Assembly: GCF_014633365.1 (NCBI RefSeq)
Contig: NC_068349.1
Coordinates: forward strand, 34,238,753-34,302,752
DNA: 64,000 nt
DNA from: Diospyros lotus
Taxonomy: Eukaryota > Streptophyta > Magnoliopsida > Ericales > Ebenaceae
Direction of reading: 5' to 3'
Part shown: piece after piece, positions 1-11,400 of the stretch
Layout: every line of letters begins with the position of its first letter
How positions within the stretch are numbered: position 1 is the first letter of the stretch
Translations under genes and position numbers: made by a program
Notes under the pieces: model-generated
Database searches by the model: none
The model's input: the letters and a program-made list of their open reading frames with translations, nothing else
What the model was told of the DNA's origin: nothing

Positions 1-64
1 CCATTTAAGCACATTTCACTACATCTTTTTTTGTCTTACATCATATCCAACTCCTCATTAGATT
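1..64 (-). mobile_element. End fragment of a Gypsy LTR, interrupted by a TRIM element
   Basis: This stretch matches the LTR start seen at about 6474-6540 almost base for base, apart from a short length difference in a T-rich run. It is therefore the start of a minus-oriented chromovirus LTR. It breaks off where the Cassandra-like element begins at 65, and the LTR sequence that should follow is not found on the other side. Confidence 0.75.
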
Positions 65-290
65 TGTAACATCCCGTTCGAGCGATAGGAAGGACCGGAA
101 CAACTTACCCTGATGGACCTACACGAACTTCCCAGGGAGGTCACCCATCCCTGGATTACCCCAGGTCAAGCACGCTTAACTTGGGAGTTCTTTGTCAACA
201 TTCAGCCCAAAAGGCATCCAGCTGGTGTTGTTTCCTTTCTTACACTATCCTCGATATATACTAACTTCTCTGGGCTCTTGGGGTATTACA
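65..290 (-). repeat. Complete 3' LTR of the Cassandra-like TRIM
   Basis: On the minus strand the LTR begins TGTAATACCCC and ends GGGATGTTACA, giving the expected TG...CA termini at 226 bp. The first ~168 bases of plus-strand sequence recur nearly unchanged from 482. Confidence 0.85.
121..190 (-). other. 5S rRNA-like segment in the TRIM LTR (copy 1)
   Basis: Read on the minus strand, this segment contains AAGTTAAGCGTGCTTG (the A-box region of plant 5S genes) and GGATGGGTGACCTCCCTGGG (the C-box region). The segment between them has drifted. It is an LTR component and not a 5S gene: the 5' third of a 5S gene is absent. Confidence 0.85.
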
Positions 291-303
291 TTCTCCCCCT
301 TTG
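291..303 (-). promoter_or_regulatory. Polypurine tract of the TRIM
   Basis: The minus strand reads AAAGGGGGAGAA immediately before the LTR start, the expected site for plus-strand priming during reverse transcription. Confidence 0.75.
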
Positions 304-467
304 AACACATGACGTCCCCGTCATGCGACCTTACAACCGGTCTCAGATCTCCCCCCGATGCATGGCCGATGTGGGATTTGCCTAAGGTGCCTACACGCAC
401 CCCCCTCAGGGACTCAGCTTCCTCGTTGAGGTTTGCCCCACCACCGTGCTCAGAGGCTCGGGGGTCG

Positions 468-479
468 GCTCTGATACCA
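468..479 (-). promoter_or_regulatory. Primer-binding site of the TRIM
   Basis: The minus strand reads TGGTATCAGAGC, complementary to the 3' end of plant initiator tRNA-Met. It lies two bases inside the end of the LTR copy. Confidence 0.9.
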
Positions 480-481
480 TT

Positions 482-649
482 TGTAACATCCCGTTCGAGC
501 GATAGGAAGGACCGGAACAACTTACCCTGATGGACCTATACGAACTTCCCAGGGAGGTCACCCATCCCTGGATTACCCCAGGTCAAGCACGCTTAACTTG
601 GGAGTTCTTTGCCAACATTCAGCCCAAAAGGTATCCAGCTGGTGTTGTT
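482..649 (-). repeat. Truncated 5' LTR of the Cassandra-like TRIM
   Basis: This is a near-identical copy of 65-232. It includes the 5S-like block at about 538-607. Similarity stops near 649, where unrelated sequence begins. Confidence 0.85.
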
Positions 650-1275
650 AAATATCCATATCCGCACTATGTATTAGGATTTTCACAAACTAGGTACTTA
701 CCAAACCTTTATTAGGTTCGTAACCTCAATCCAAACAATTTCCCGAGCACTTGCTATTTAAAGTCCTTAAAATTTTGAAGCCATCAGATACCTGCAAAGC
801 ATTTCCAACGAACCGTGAATCAAACGTTTAGTTAGTTTCCCAAATGGTCTCCAACTATCCACAATCAACTAGTGAATCGTAGCCCAAGAACCATAGGATT
901 TCTAGAATTCTTCGCGAGTCTATTTGACTGTCAATCCTAGGTTATCATCACTCAAATATCCTCAAGATTGATATAAGAATTACTAGACTTACCTCAAGTC
1001 CGTAATCATAGGTCCCGAATTCCAAAATTCCTAGAATACTCCAGATTCTAGATTTATCAAGTTCCTGCAAAATAGTCATCACACAGGATTCTAACAAACC
1101 ACGTAAGGCAAACCATATTGATCGAGGCAGCCAAGTCAAATAAAGCATCGACCTCGAAGTGAGTTTTGAGGAGTAAAATGATATTTCTTTGGGAAGGGAT
1201 TTCCTTCGAGAATAGATTCTGAGTGAGTTATGAAGAAAAATTTCGGGGACGAAATTTATTTTAAGGGGGGGAGGA
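650..1275 (+). mobile_element. 3' internal remnant of a plus-strand Gypsy element
   Basis: No intact coding sequence is visible. The last ~60 bases carry the motif ATTTCGGGGACGAAAT, then a run of Gs (AAGGGGGGGAGGA) directly before an LTR start at 1276. The mirror image of this arrangement lies at 6556-6600. This is the 3' untranslated end and polypurine tract of a chromovirus. 650-1130 is otherwise unassigned. Confidence 0.6.
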
Positions 1276-4200
1276 TGTAATACCCCAAAATTTAATATAA
1301 AGGTTGGATGATGCAATAAAGTGTTTTAAATGGAAGTTTTGAATTTAAGTGTGAATGGGAATGGTTTTAGGACCCAAAAGCAAATATCATGATTTGTAAA
1401 AGAAGTAACTTTCTCCAACGAATGAGAATATTAGCAATGATGAATCCCTATCCTAGAAGCCATGTCTTGGAGAAATGGAATTGGTTGAGAATTTTCCTAA
1501 AGTCTTAAAGTCTTATGGGTGTAATAATTAATCTTACACCAAAAGTCTTGGAAGACTTGACTTGGAAGACTTTGTTTGGAAGTCTTGTATTAGCTTGCAA
1601 AAGAAGAGAATGATAGAGCTTATCCTAAAGCCACGTGAGAGAGTATTTGGAAGTTTAAGATTGGAAGAAAGGAGAAGCTTGAATAGGAAGATAAAATTAT
1701 CCAAAGGAAGTAATGATTGATTCTTACCCCAAAAGTCTTAAGTGGCATGAGTTGGAAGACTATGAGTGGCTTGGAAGAGAAGAGATAAGGGTCTTTGGGT
1801 GTTCTTATCATGGAAGTCACGTGAATGGGAGATTTGATTGGAAGGAAGTAAAGGCTTGTTTGAAAAGCCTTGAGTTGGTAAAGGATAACGTCTCCAAATG
1901 AATGTCATGATAAAAGCTTGTTAGGAAAGCTTTGAATTGGTAAACTTTCATTGGAAGACTTATGGTCATAATAAAGGCTTGTGGGAGAAGCCTTGAGGTG
2001 GAAAGATTGTATTGGGTAATTGTATTCAAAAGTCTTAAACCATGATTACCTTTATTTCTTAATTCAAAAGTAAATGGAGTTGGAAGCATGTTATTGGCTT
2101 GCTAAAAGATAAGGATAAGATGGGTTGAATAAAGGGTCACGTAAGGGGCAAATGGAAGGAGTGGATTGGGAGAGAAAAAGCTTCTAAGAGAAGAATGGAA
2201 TCAACGTGAGTTTTTTCAAAGATAGTAATCATGGCTAGGATAGAAAATAACCAAATGTGATCTTGAAGCTTGGAGGTAAAAGGACTATAAAAAGGGGTGG
2301 AGAGTTGGACCACGTAGAAGGAAAAATAGAAGAGGAAAAGCAAGAGAAGAAGAAACCAAAGAAGAAGGCAAGAGAAGCCAAGTGGGAGACCAGATTGGAA
2401 ATCACCAAAAAGGGAAAAGAAAGCTAAAAGGTAAGTCACTTTTCTTTCTGTAGGGTCGTAGTACACTGAAAGGAGAGTTCGTAGGTTCAAACGGAAGTCA
2501 AATCGGAGTTAAAATGAAGGAGTTATGGCCGTTTTAATTTTGGGTTGCAAAGTAGAGAAGGGGTAGCGCGTGGCCACCCTTCTGGGGTCCCGTGAGGGCG
2601 CATCCGACCTCCGTTTAGCCTGAAATTTTCACCGTTGTTCTCCTATTTTAATTACCTAGAACCCTGTATAAGAATATTTAAGGTTCGATTCACTTAAATA
2701 TAGAGGTGTCAAAAGGGCCGGGCGGCCCGCGGGCCGCCCGGCCCAGCCCGTGACGGGCCGGGCTTTGGCCCGGCCCGTTACTGTTCATACGGGCCGGGCC
2801 TGGCCCGGCCCCCATTGGGGGGCCGGGCTGGGCCAAAGAAATTGGGCCCACGGCCCGGCCCGGCCCGGCCCGTTTAAGGGCCCGGCCCGGCCCGGCCCGT
2901 GGCCCGTTGGGCCCTTATGGGCCGGGCCCATGAGGCCCTTATGGGCCAGTAAGGCCCTTACTCATTTTTTTTTTAATTTTGTTATTATTTAGTAATTATT
3001 GATATTGGATATTAAAAAATTTAATTTCGCAATATATATAAATAATAACCATCAATTAATTTATTTAAAATTTTTAAGTTAAATTTTTTATATATTTAAA
3101 TTATAAATAAACATTCTCCTTTTGATATGTACATTATTTTTCATATCAATTCACAAAAAAAATTATAAGGAATATAAATTAATGAAATAATATTTAAAAC
3201 TTAAGAATTAAGATAGAAAATATTTTAAAAAGAAACAAATTAATTTTTATATATGTATATATTATGTGTATTATTTTTAAAAAAATTATTTAAAAAAAAA
3301 AGAAAAAAAGGGCCGGGCCCACCGGGCCCGGCCCGTTAGGCCCGTGGGCTAAGGGCCCGGCCCGGCCCTCTAGCCCACGGGCTGGCCCGGCCCGGCCCGG
3401 CCCAGCCCCTTTGTAGGGGGGCCGTGGGCCGGGCCGGGCCCTATCAATGATAAAAGGGCTCGGGCCCGGCCCGGCCCTTTTAGTAAAAGGGCCGGCCCGG
3501 CCCGTTTAAAAAGCCCGTGGGCCGACTCGGGCCGGACCGGGCCGGGCCGGGCCGGCCCTTTTGACACCTATACTTAAATACGTGATTTCTGTAGAAATAG
3601 CCCCTAGTGCACGAAACCGGGCTGTAAACCGTGCTATCGAGGGGAAATGATCGAGGTGAGTGGTTTCTTGCATTCTTTGTGCTTCATATTGATCATTACT
3701 TGAATCATTGTGTTGAATGTGAACATACTCACTTGCTCTCTTTGATTAGCATGATACTTTACTTGTTTCATCACTTCATGGCATGTGGTTGTTTGTGACA
3801 AGTTAGTGGCCGCCATGAGTGACTCGCGGAGTCACATATGCGTGTTTGAGGTGAGCATGGCGTGCGCGGGGGTGATTGCAACACCCTGGCATGGCTTCCA
3901 CAAAGGGGCTTTCACTTTGCATACTTGCATTTCATACATGATCTACTTCTTTCTTGAAACCATCTCACTTAGATATAATTATCTAACTTGGGTGTTTCAT
4001 ACCCCTGGGATATTCAACGTCCCAGGTGTGTTAGATGTGCCAGGTGATTCAGGTTCCGGATTCTGATTCGGGCAAGAGCGAAAAGGTGGTGCTTGGCTAG
4101 CTTTTGGTTTATTTCATTATGTACCTTTGTAACCAAGTTTTGTATTGTGAATAGCAACTAAGGTACTCGGGTTTGTAATAAAAAGGTGCCCTACAGTTGT

Positions 4201-4413
4201 ACTACAGTAATAAGTTGTGTTTTTGGAGTATTGAGAGTCTTTTATGTTTCTTGTACTTGGAAATGAAATCTAGTGGAAACCCACTTTATTTAGCTTTGGT
4301 TAAACTTGCAGGTTCGATCCACTGCTTCCGTTGGAAAGGGTTTCCATAACGCCCGTAGGTGATGATTTCTTATATTTCAAATTATTGTATATTTGGAAAA
4401 GTGGGGCGTTACA
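1276..4413 (+). repeat. Gypsy chromovirus LTR, plus orientation, with nested hAT element
   Basis: The LTR begins TGTAATACCCCAAAA straight after the polypurine tract and ends GTGGGGCGTTACA. Without the 872-bp hAT insertion and its duplicated target, it is about 2.26 kb. The same family recurs at 5120-6555 (minus) and 7474-8203 (plus, partial). The LTR abuts a minus-strand gag-like leader at 4414, so it appears inserted into another element. Short frames inside it are not genes. Confidence 0.8.
2701..3572. mobile_element. Non-autonomous hAT element with GC-rich ends
   Basis: The terminal inverted repeats are TAGAGGTGTCAAAAGGGCC on the left and its partner starting TATAGGTGTCAAAAGGGCC on the right. 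The element is flanked by a perfect 8-bp target duplication, CTTAAATA, at 2693-2700 and 3573-3580. The outer ~250 bases on each side are dense GGGCCGGGCC repeats able to fold on each other. The core (about 2960-3300) is very AT-rich. There is no transposase. The 8-bp duplication and the TIR type support the hAT superfamily. It inserted inside the LTR. Confidence 0.93.
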
Positions 4414-4630
4414 GTTTGTACCACTGTAAAACTAGAACAACTAAGTCAAGAAAGGTTCCTAAAGCACTAGCCGGCTCCATGACCTGTCCTTGTAGTACTG
4501 CAGTCCACCATCCCATGATAGCCCTCTGGCGCATGTCATTAGGATCCATATCCTGTTACACACCAAAAACCTCAATATTAATCAAATCATACCTTATCTA
4601 AAACCATGATAAACCTGCTCTAATACCCCA
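4414..4630 (-). pseudogene. Gypsy primer-binding site, leader and gag start fragment
   Basis: On the minus strand, a degenerate primer-binding site (GGTATTAGAGCAGG, near 4617-4630) is followed by a leader. A reading frame then starts near 4550 with MDPNDMRQRAIMGW and runs about 45 codons, until the plus-strand LTR interrupts it at 4413. Normally an LTR end precedes the primer-binding site. Here an integrase fragment does. Confidence 0.6.
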
Positions 4631-5120
4631 TGTAGTCTGACAATTTCCTTTATGTATAGTTGAGCTAGTTTACTAACCGGCTGTCCTGTCTTCATTGACA
4701 AGAAATGAGCAGACTTTGTCAATCTATCCACAATCACCCAAATCGCATCATTCCCCGAGGGTCCTTTAGGCAATCCTGTTACGAAGTCCATAGTAATATG
4801 CTCCCACTTCCACTCAGGAATTTCCAAAGGTTGCAGCTTTTCAGCTGGTCTTTGGTGCTCAATTTTAATTCTTTGACAGGTATCACACCAAGCCACTTGT
4901 CGTGCCACATCCTTTTTCATTCCCGGCCACCAATACACACCCTTCAATTCCCTGTACATTTTTGTGGCGCCAGGATGAATAGTATATTTGGCTCTATGAG
5001 CTTCGTCCAGTATGGTTTGCCTCAATTCTCGTACCCTAGGTACATAAACTCTGTTGGCGAACCGTAGTATGCCATCTGAGAAGCTAAAACTAGGATTCTT
5101 TCCCGTGTGCCTCGCTTGCT
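4631..5120 (-). pseudogene. Gypsy integrase, N-terminal half
   Basis: The translation carries the zinc-binding N-terminal region (HPGATKMYRELK, YWWPGMKKDV, CDTCQRIK) and the start of the catalytic core (WEHITMDFVTGLPK, with the first catalytic Asp; WVIVDRLTKSAHF). It stops at the residues RLHGV, after which sequence jumps to a primer-binding site. Upstream, on the minus strand, it is fused to the middle of an LTR near 5120. The missing C-terminal half begins at exactly the next residues in the fragment at 6596-7473. Family: Ty3/Gypsy chromovirus, Tekay/Del-like by sequence feel. Confidence 0.85.
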
Positions 5121-6555
5121 TCCTTAGTCCCTGGCACACCAAACATACCTGGAACGCAGAACGTTCCAGGGGCATCAACCCAAGTTAGATATTGGCATCT
5201 AAGTGAGATGTTCTCAAGAAATAAATAGCTCATGTATGAAAATGCAGGTATGCAAAAATGAAACCCCCTTTCTGGAAGCCATGCCAGGGTGTTGCAATCA
5301 CCCCCGCGCACGCCATGCTCATCTCAACACGCATATGTGACTCCGCGAGTCACTCATGGCGGCCACTAACTTGCCACAAACAACCACATGCCGTGATATG
5401 ATGAAATAAGCGAAATTTCATGCCAAACAAAAGAAGTAAGTGATCATGTCCATATATAACACATATGAATCAAAGGATGATCAATATGAAGAGCAAAAGA
5501 TGCAGAGAACTACTCACAGTTGCTGTATTTCCTATTAGCCCTTCGATTTAACGAAATTTAGCCCTTTTTAGCTGCAGTTATATACAGTACGTGTCACCAA
5601 ACTAAAATATTTTTACATAGGATTATAGACAATCATTTAAGGAATAAACCATAAAAATTTCAGAACAAAAGGACTAGGCACGCGCCCCCATAAGGGTGCC
5701 CACGCGCCCCCACGCGCAGCTGCGGCAGGCGCGTGTGTCTCACGCGCCGAGCCCCTGGTTCTTACGGAATTGTTTTTCGTTGCTTAAAACGGCCATAACT
5801 CCTTCGTTTTAACTCCGATTCGACTTCCGTTTGAACCTACGGACTCCCCTTTCAGTGTACTACAATCCTACAGAAAGAAAAGTGACTTACCTTTTAAGAT
5901 TCTTCCCCGTTTTTGGTGATTTCTAATCTGGTCTCCTGTTTGACTTTTCTTTGCCTTCTTCTTTGGTTTCTTCTTCTCTTGCTTTTTCTCTTCTATTTCT
6001 TCTACGTTGTCTACTCCTCTCCAGCCCCCTTTTATAGCCTTTTAACTCCAAGTACTTGTTGGCTCATTTTCTTCCTAACTATGATTACCATGTTTGAAAA
6101 ACTTACCTTGATTCCAAGCTTCTCTTAGAAGCTTTTCCCTCTCCCAATCCATTTCTTCCATTTGCCCTTACGTGCCCACTTATTCCATCAACCTTATCCC
6201 TATCTTTTTGCAAGCCAATGGCAAGCCTCCAACTACACTTTATTAAGACATCATCTTATCTTATCTTTTTGCAAGCCAATGGCAAGCTTCCAACTACACT
6301 TTCTTTTGAATTAAGACATCATCTTATCTTATCTTTAATAAGTCTTTATTAAGTCAACAAGTCTCCCAACGAAAATTTGCCAACTCAAGCTTTTCAAATA
6401 AGCTTTCATTATGACATTCATTTTGCACTTAAGCCCTCAAAGTCATTTTTATTTGCATACCAATCCAAAGCTTCCATTTAAGCACATTTCACTACATCTT
6501 TTCTTTTTGTCTTACATCATATCCAACTCCTCATTAGATTTTTTGGGATATTACA
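5120..6555 (-). repeat. Truncated Gypsy LTR, minus orientation
   Basis: On the minus strand it starts TGTAATATCCC at 6555, directly after a purine tract, and matches the plus LTR at 1276-4413 in mirror image. For example, 5778-5890 matches 2430-2545, and 5130-5400 matches 3780-4045. The last ~370 bases of the LTR are missing, and the sequence passes into integrase near 5120. A ~105-bp segment is tandemly repeated around 6205-6340. Confidence 0.8.
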
Positions 6556-6572
6556 TTCTCCCCCCCTTAAAA
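6556..6572 (-). promoter_or_regulatory. Polypurine tract of the minus-strand Gypsy element
   Basis: The minus strand reads TTAAGGGGGGGAGAA immediately before the LTR start. Confidence 0.8.
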
Positions 6573-6595
6573 TAAATTTCGTTCCCGAAATTTCT

Positions 6596-7473
6596 TTAAG
6601 TCTCCATAAAATCAAAGAGGTTTGGATAATTTCGTCGAATTTCTTCTTCCCTTTCCCAGGTGGCTTCCTCAACGTTGTGGTGTCTAAACAAGACTTTTAC
6701 CAGCGGTATCGTCTTATTCCTTAGCACTTGTTCTTTAGTATCCAAAATCTCAACTGGCTCTTCGGGATACGTTAAATCTTCTTGTAGCTCGATAACTTCC
6801 ACAGGAATCTTCTATGTAGGGTCAGGCTCGTGCTTCCGAAGTCGAGAAACATGGAAAACATTATGTATGTTGGACATTATCGGAGGTAACGCCAAACGGT
6901 AAGCTACCACTCCAACTCGCTCCAAGATCTCATATGGCCCAATGTATCTAGGACTCAACTTCCCTTTCTTCTTTCCTCGGGATATTACTTGAGAAGGTAT
7001 GGCCTTCAAGTATACCTTATCACCTGGTTGAAATTCCAAGTCTCTTCTTCGATTGTCCGCATAAGACTTTTGTCTACTTTGAGCCATTCTGATCCGTTCT
7101 CTGATTATCTTAATTTTCTCATTTGTCTGCTGCACAATTTCGGGTCCTGTTATTCGCCCTTCCCCAACTTCCGTCCAGCACAGAGGAGTTCTACACTTTC
7201 GACCGTAAAGAGCTTCGTAGGGAGCCATTCCGATATTGTTATGGAAACTATTATTATATGCGAACTCAATTAAAGGCAAGTGTTCTTCCCATCCTTTTAA
7301 GAAGTCAATTACACACGCTCTCAGCATGTCTTCCAAGGTTTGGATGGTTCGTTCCGATTGACCATCTGTTTGTGGATGATATGCAGTACTCATCTGCAAA
7401 CGTGTTCCCAGTCGTTCTTGCAAACTTCTCCAAAACCGAGAGGTAAACCTTGGATCTCCGTTAGAAACAATGC
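6596..7473 (-). pseudogene. Gypsy integrase C-terminal half with chromodomain-like tail
   Basis: The frame begins within the integrase core (LSIVSNGDPRFTSRFW, second catalytic Asp; AYHPQTDGQSERT, catalytic Glu). It continues through the GPY/F-type C-terminal domain (LSPRYIGPYEILERVG, YRLALPP, NVFHVSRLRKHEPDPT). A TAG at 6812-6814 replaces the usual Trp codon. The same frame then continues with a chromodomain-like tail (VLFRHHNVEEATWERE) to a natural stop at 6596. The 5' side is joined to a plus-oriented LTR at about 7473, at the same residue where the N-terminal half at 4631-5120 stops. Not translatable as a functional integrase. Confidence 0.88.
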
Positions 7474-8203
7474 TGAGTGGCAAGCTAGTGGCCGCCATGA
7501 GTGACTCGCAGAGTCACATATGCGTGTTTGAGGTGAGCATGGCGTGCGCGGGGGTGATTGCAACACCCTGGCATGGCTTCCACAAAGGGGGTTTCACTTT
7601 GCATACTTGCATTTCATACATGATCTACTTCTTTCTTGAAACTATCTCACTTAGATGTTATTATCTAACTTGGGTGTTTCATACCCCTGGGACATTCAAC
7701 GTCCCAGCTTTGTCAAAGTATCAGGTGTTGCAGACTCCTATTCGAACATGGGCAAGGACGTGACGCTTGGCTAGGTCTGAGTTTATATTTCATTTTGTAC
7801 CTATGTAATCCGAGTAGTGTATTGTAATAAGGATGCTCGAGCTCGTAATAAGCGTGTGAGTGACCGATGGATGTAGCTTTGATATACGAGCATGGGTAAT
7901 ATCTCAATTGATGCACTTTGAATGTTATATAGGGAGGCTTCCATGATAAGGGTTATTCGCTAGTTTGGGCGTGTGTTGCAGTTGTAACTTTAAGCAGTGA
8001 GTTCCATCTTTTGTATTTATTGTGAGTTGTATATGCATTTCTTGTACATATAAAGGAAATATAGTGGAAACCCCTTTATTTAGCTTTGATTAAGCTTGCA
8101 AGTTCGATCCAATGCTTCCGTTGATAAGGGTTTCCATAACGCCCATAGGTAATATCTTCCTATATTTCACGTTGTTTTGTATTTGGAAAAGTGGGGCGTT
8201 ACA
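7474..8203 (+). repeat. Partial Gypsy LTR (3' part), plus orientation
   Basis: It matches about 3800-4413 of the LTR at 1276-4413 and has the same end, GTGGGGCGTTACA. The LTR begins internally at the integrase junction and ends precisely where the Copia coding sequence is cut, at 8204. Confidence 0.8.
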
Positions 8204-8423
8204 CTTTTCCTCCTAGAAGCCCTGTTTCTATAAGTAAGTCCATAACATACTTTCTTTGTGACAAGAATATGCCATCTTTTCCTCCTAGAAGCCCTGTTTC
8301 TATAAGTAAGTCCATAACATACTTTCTTTGTGACAAGAATATGCCATCTTTTGAGTATGCAACCTCAATGCCCAAGAAGTATTTCAGCACCCCAAGTTCT
8401 TTAATTTCAAATTCTTTAGCCAA
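8204..8423 (-). pseudogene. Copia reverse transcriptase, C-terminal remnant with 72-bp in-frame duplication
   Basis: This is the continuation, in the same frame, of the Copia polyprotein after an in-frame TAG at 8442-8444. It contains the RT C-terminal motif KEFEIKELGVLKYFLGIEV. A 24-codon block (KDGIFLSQRKYVMDLL...) is present twice: plus-strand 8205-8276 and 8277-8348 are exact copies. The frame ends at the LTR edge at 8203, so RNase H and the 3' LTR are missing. Confidence 0.9.
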
Positions 8424-8441
8424 GTTCTGCTTTAAGATTAC

Positions 8442-11400
8442 CTATTCAGCAGTATCATTACCAGTAACCACAATATCATCCACATATACAAGTAAAGCTG
8501 TCATCAGATCACCATGATGCTTGATAAAGAGAGTATGATCCCCCCTGCTTTGATGATATCCCATAGATAGCATAGCTTTAGAAAACCGGCCGAACCACGC
8601 ACGTGGAGATTGCTTTAGCCCATAGAGAGCCTTTTTAAGTCTACATACTTTTCCTCCCCCTTCCTGGTAAAAACCAGGAGGTAGTTCCATATATATCTCC
8701 TCCTCTAAATCCCCATGCAAGAATGCATTTTTTACATCAAATTGCTGGAGTTGCCACCCATGTATTGCTGCCAATGAAATAAGAACCCGAACAGAAGTCA
8801 TCTTTGCTACTGGGGCAAAAGTTTCAAGATAATCAATGCCATAGGATTGGGTGTAGCCCTTGGCAACTAACCTTGCCTTGTACCGGTCAAGAGTACCATC
8901 AGCTTTGAATTTCACATTAAATATCCACCGGATGCCAACCAGCTTAACACCTTCGGGTTTGGCCACGAGATCCCAAGTATGATTTTTGTTAAGTGCCCTC
9001 ATCTCCTCGAGCATAGCTTCTTTCCACTTAGGGTTCTTTAGAGCTTCTTCGACTGATGTTGGGATAACAATAGCATCCAATGAAGAGAGAAATCCTCGGT
9101 GGCTAGATGATAGGCGATGATAGGATAAATAATTGGACATGGGATGTTGAGTACAGGATCTAATTCCCTTCCGGAGAGCAATAGGAAGATCAAGGTCGGT
9201 AGGTTCGGGACATGGACTGCACTCTGCTGGAGCATCATCTTCACTTGATGTAGGTTCCAGGGCTGGACAAGGGACTGATGATTGGATAGGCTGTTGAGTA
9301 GAGATGTGTTGTCGTCTTTTGTAAACAAATGGAGAACCCTTGTACCAAATTGTAGATGGCTGGGAAATGACATGGGCTGGTTGATGGTCACTGCTAGACA
9401 TTGGGAATAGAGGCTGGTTCATGATGGATGGGCAATGAAGTTCCAAAGGACTAGTTTCTACCAAGGGAACAGAAGTTTCAAAGGCTGGATTTTCGCCGAA
9501 ATTAGGCTCCCCTTGACTGCTAGTTTGAAGAGGGGCAAAGTATGACTCATTTTCATAGAATGTAACATCCTTAGACACATAGAACTTCCTTAGGGTAGGA
9601 TAGTAGCATTTGTAGCCCTTTTGAATAAGAGAATAGCCTAGGAAGACACACCTATGAGCCCTTGGGTCAAACTTGTCTCGGTGGTTTTTAGGAATGTGAA
9701 CAAAACACACACACCCGAAGACTTTAAGTGGCAGTTGAGAATGCAAAGAAAAATCAGGATAGAAGGAGGCTAATTTTTGGAGAGGACTTTGATGTTTTAG
9801 GACCCTAGATGGCACTCTATTTATCACATAAGTTGCTGTTAGCACAGCCTCCCCCCAAAACTGTTTTGGAACTTTATGATGGTGAAGAAGCGTGCGGGTG
9901 ACATTGAGAAGGTGTCTCATCCTTCTCTCGGCCACTCCATTTTGTTGGGGGGTGTCCACACAAGATGATTCATGAATAATGCCTTCTTTTTGGAAAAATA
10001 GATGCAAGGGATTGTTAAAATAATCTTTTGCATTATCAGTCCGGAATTGTTGAATAGATGTGCCAAATTGAGTGAGAATCATTTTGTAGAAGTGTTGTAA
10101 AGTAGATCCAATGGCAGATTTGTCTTTTAAAAGGTACACCCAACACATTCTAGTGCAATCATCAATGAAGGTGATGAACCACCTAGCTCCCGAACAGTTT
10201 GAAATTTTAGATGGTCCCCAAACATCCGAATGGACTAAGAAGAATGGTTTAGAAGATAATTTATTGCTGATAGGGTAAGGCACTCGGTGGTGCTTTGCCA
10301 TAACACACACATCACATTGAAAATCACTAGGCTCTAGGTTTCTAAACAAACTAGGGAACATGTTCTTTAATAAAATGAAAGGAGGATGGCCTAATCTAAG
10401 ATGGTGGAGCCAAATTGAGGAGAAATCAGTAGAGGTTTCAGTGGAATATGCCATCCCAAGCCTTCTTCTTTTTGTGTTAGGATTCTCCCCTTGCAAAATG
10501 TACAACCCATTATACTCTTTAGCCACACCAATCATCTTCCCCGTGTCCTTGGCCTGAAACTTGCACAAATGAGAAGAAAAAACAGCATAGCAGTTTAGAT
10601 CTTTGGTTAATTGATGAATAGAAATCAGATTGGTAGTCAAATTTGGGACACAAAGAGCATGACTAAGGGTTAAAGAAGGGCTGATGTGAATGGTTCCTGT
10701 TCCGGTAATAGGGATTGATACACCATTTGCAATGGTGATTTGTTTGGTAGTGGTAAGGGGCTCATAGGTCTCAAAAAAATTGGGATTAGGTGTCATGTGA
10801 TCCGTGGCTCCCGAATCAAGGATCCACATGTTATCCCTATCAATTTTCGAAGCTGAAAAAGAACAACTGGATAGAGATATACCTTGCTGATCAGTGGAGC
10901 ATGAAGTTCCATCTTGGAAAGTTCTTAGGAAGGCTTTTAGTTTGCTGAGTTCTTCAGTATTTAACAACTTTAGATCAGCCTCTGTTGGCTCTTCTTTTCC
11001 ACCCTTTTCTTCTGGATCCTTACTTGAGAGATAACTTTGAGATCTCATATTCTTGAATCCTCCAATCTTCTTCAACACAGCTTCCTTTCCATGTAATTTA
11101 AAACAAGTTTCCCTGGTATGCCGGGGCTTCTTGCAATGAGTACACCATTGTCCTTCTCGACTTGTATTCCTTGTTTGGGTGACTGATCTCCCAAACCTCA
11201 TCCCATCTCCCTCTTTGTTTTTGATAAAGAGGGCTGATCCTTCAGGACTATAATCAGTAAGCATTGCACTTCTTCTATTCTCCTCACTTCGAACGATGGC
11301 AAAAACCTCATTTAGGCTAGGAAGTTTGTCCTTACCTAGGACTTGTACCCGAACTTGATCAAACTCTTGATTCAAGCCGGCTAGGAACTCTACAATTCGA

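Larger units (their letters stand above)
65..649 (-). mobile_element. Cassandra-like TRIM retrotransposon with 5S rRNA-like LTRs, one LTR truncated
   Basis: This is a small non-coding LTR element in minus orientation. It has a complete LTR at 65-290, an internal region of about 190 bases, and a second LTR copy from 482 that loses identity near 649. The internal region starts with a primer-binding site for initiator methionine tRNA (468-479) and ends with a purine tract next to the complete LTR. Both LTRs carry a 5S rRNA-like segment, which is the hallmark of the Cassandra TRIM family. There is no coding capacity, so mobility would depend on proteins from another element. The 5' LTR lacks its first ~60 bases, so target duplications cannot be checked. 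Confidence 0.85.

Noticed and set aside
121..190. A 5S rRNA gene
   Set aside because: Only the inner part resembles 5S, and it sits inside an LTR with a second copy and a primer-binding site.
2750..3567. Pro/Gly/Ala-rich open frames on both strands
   Set aside because: By-products of GGGCCGGGCC repeats in the hAT element ends.
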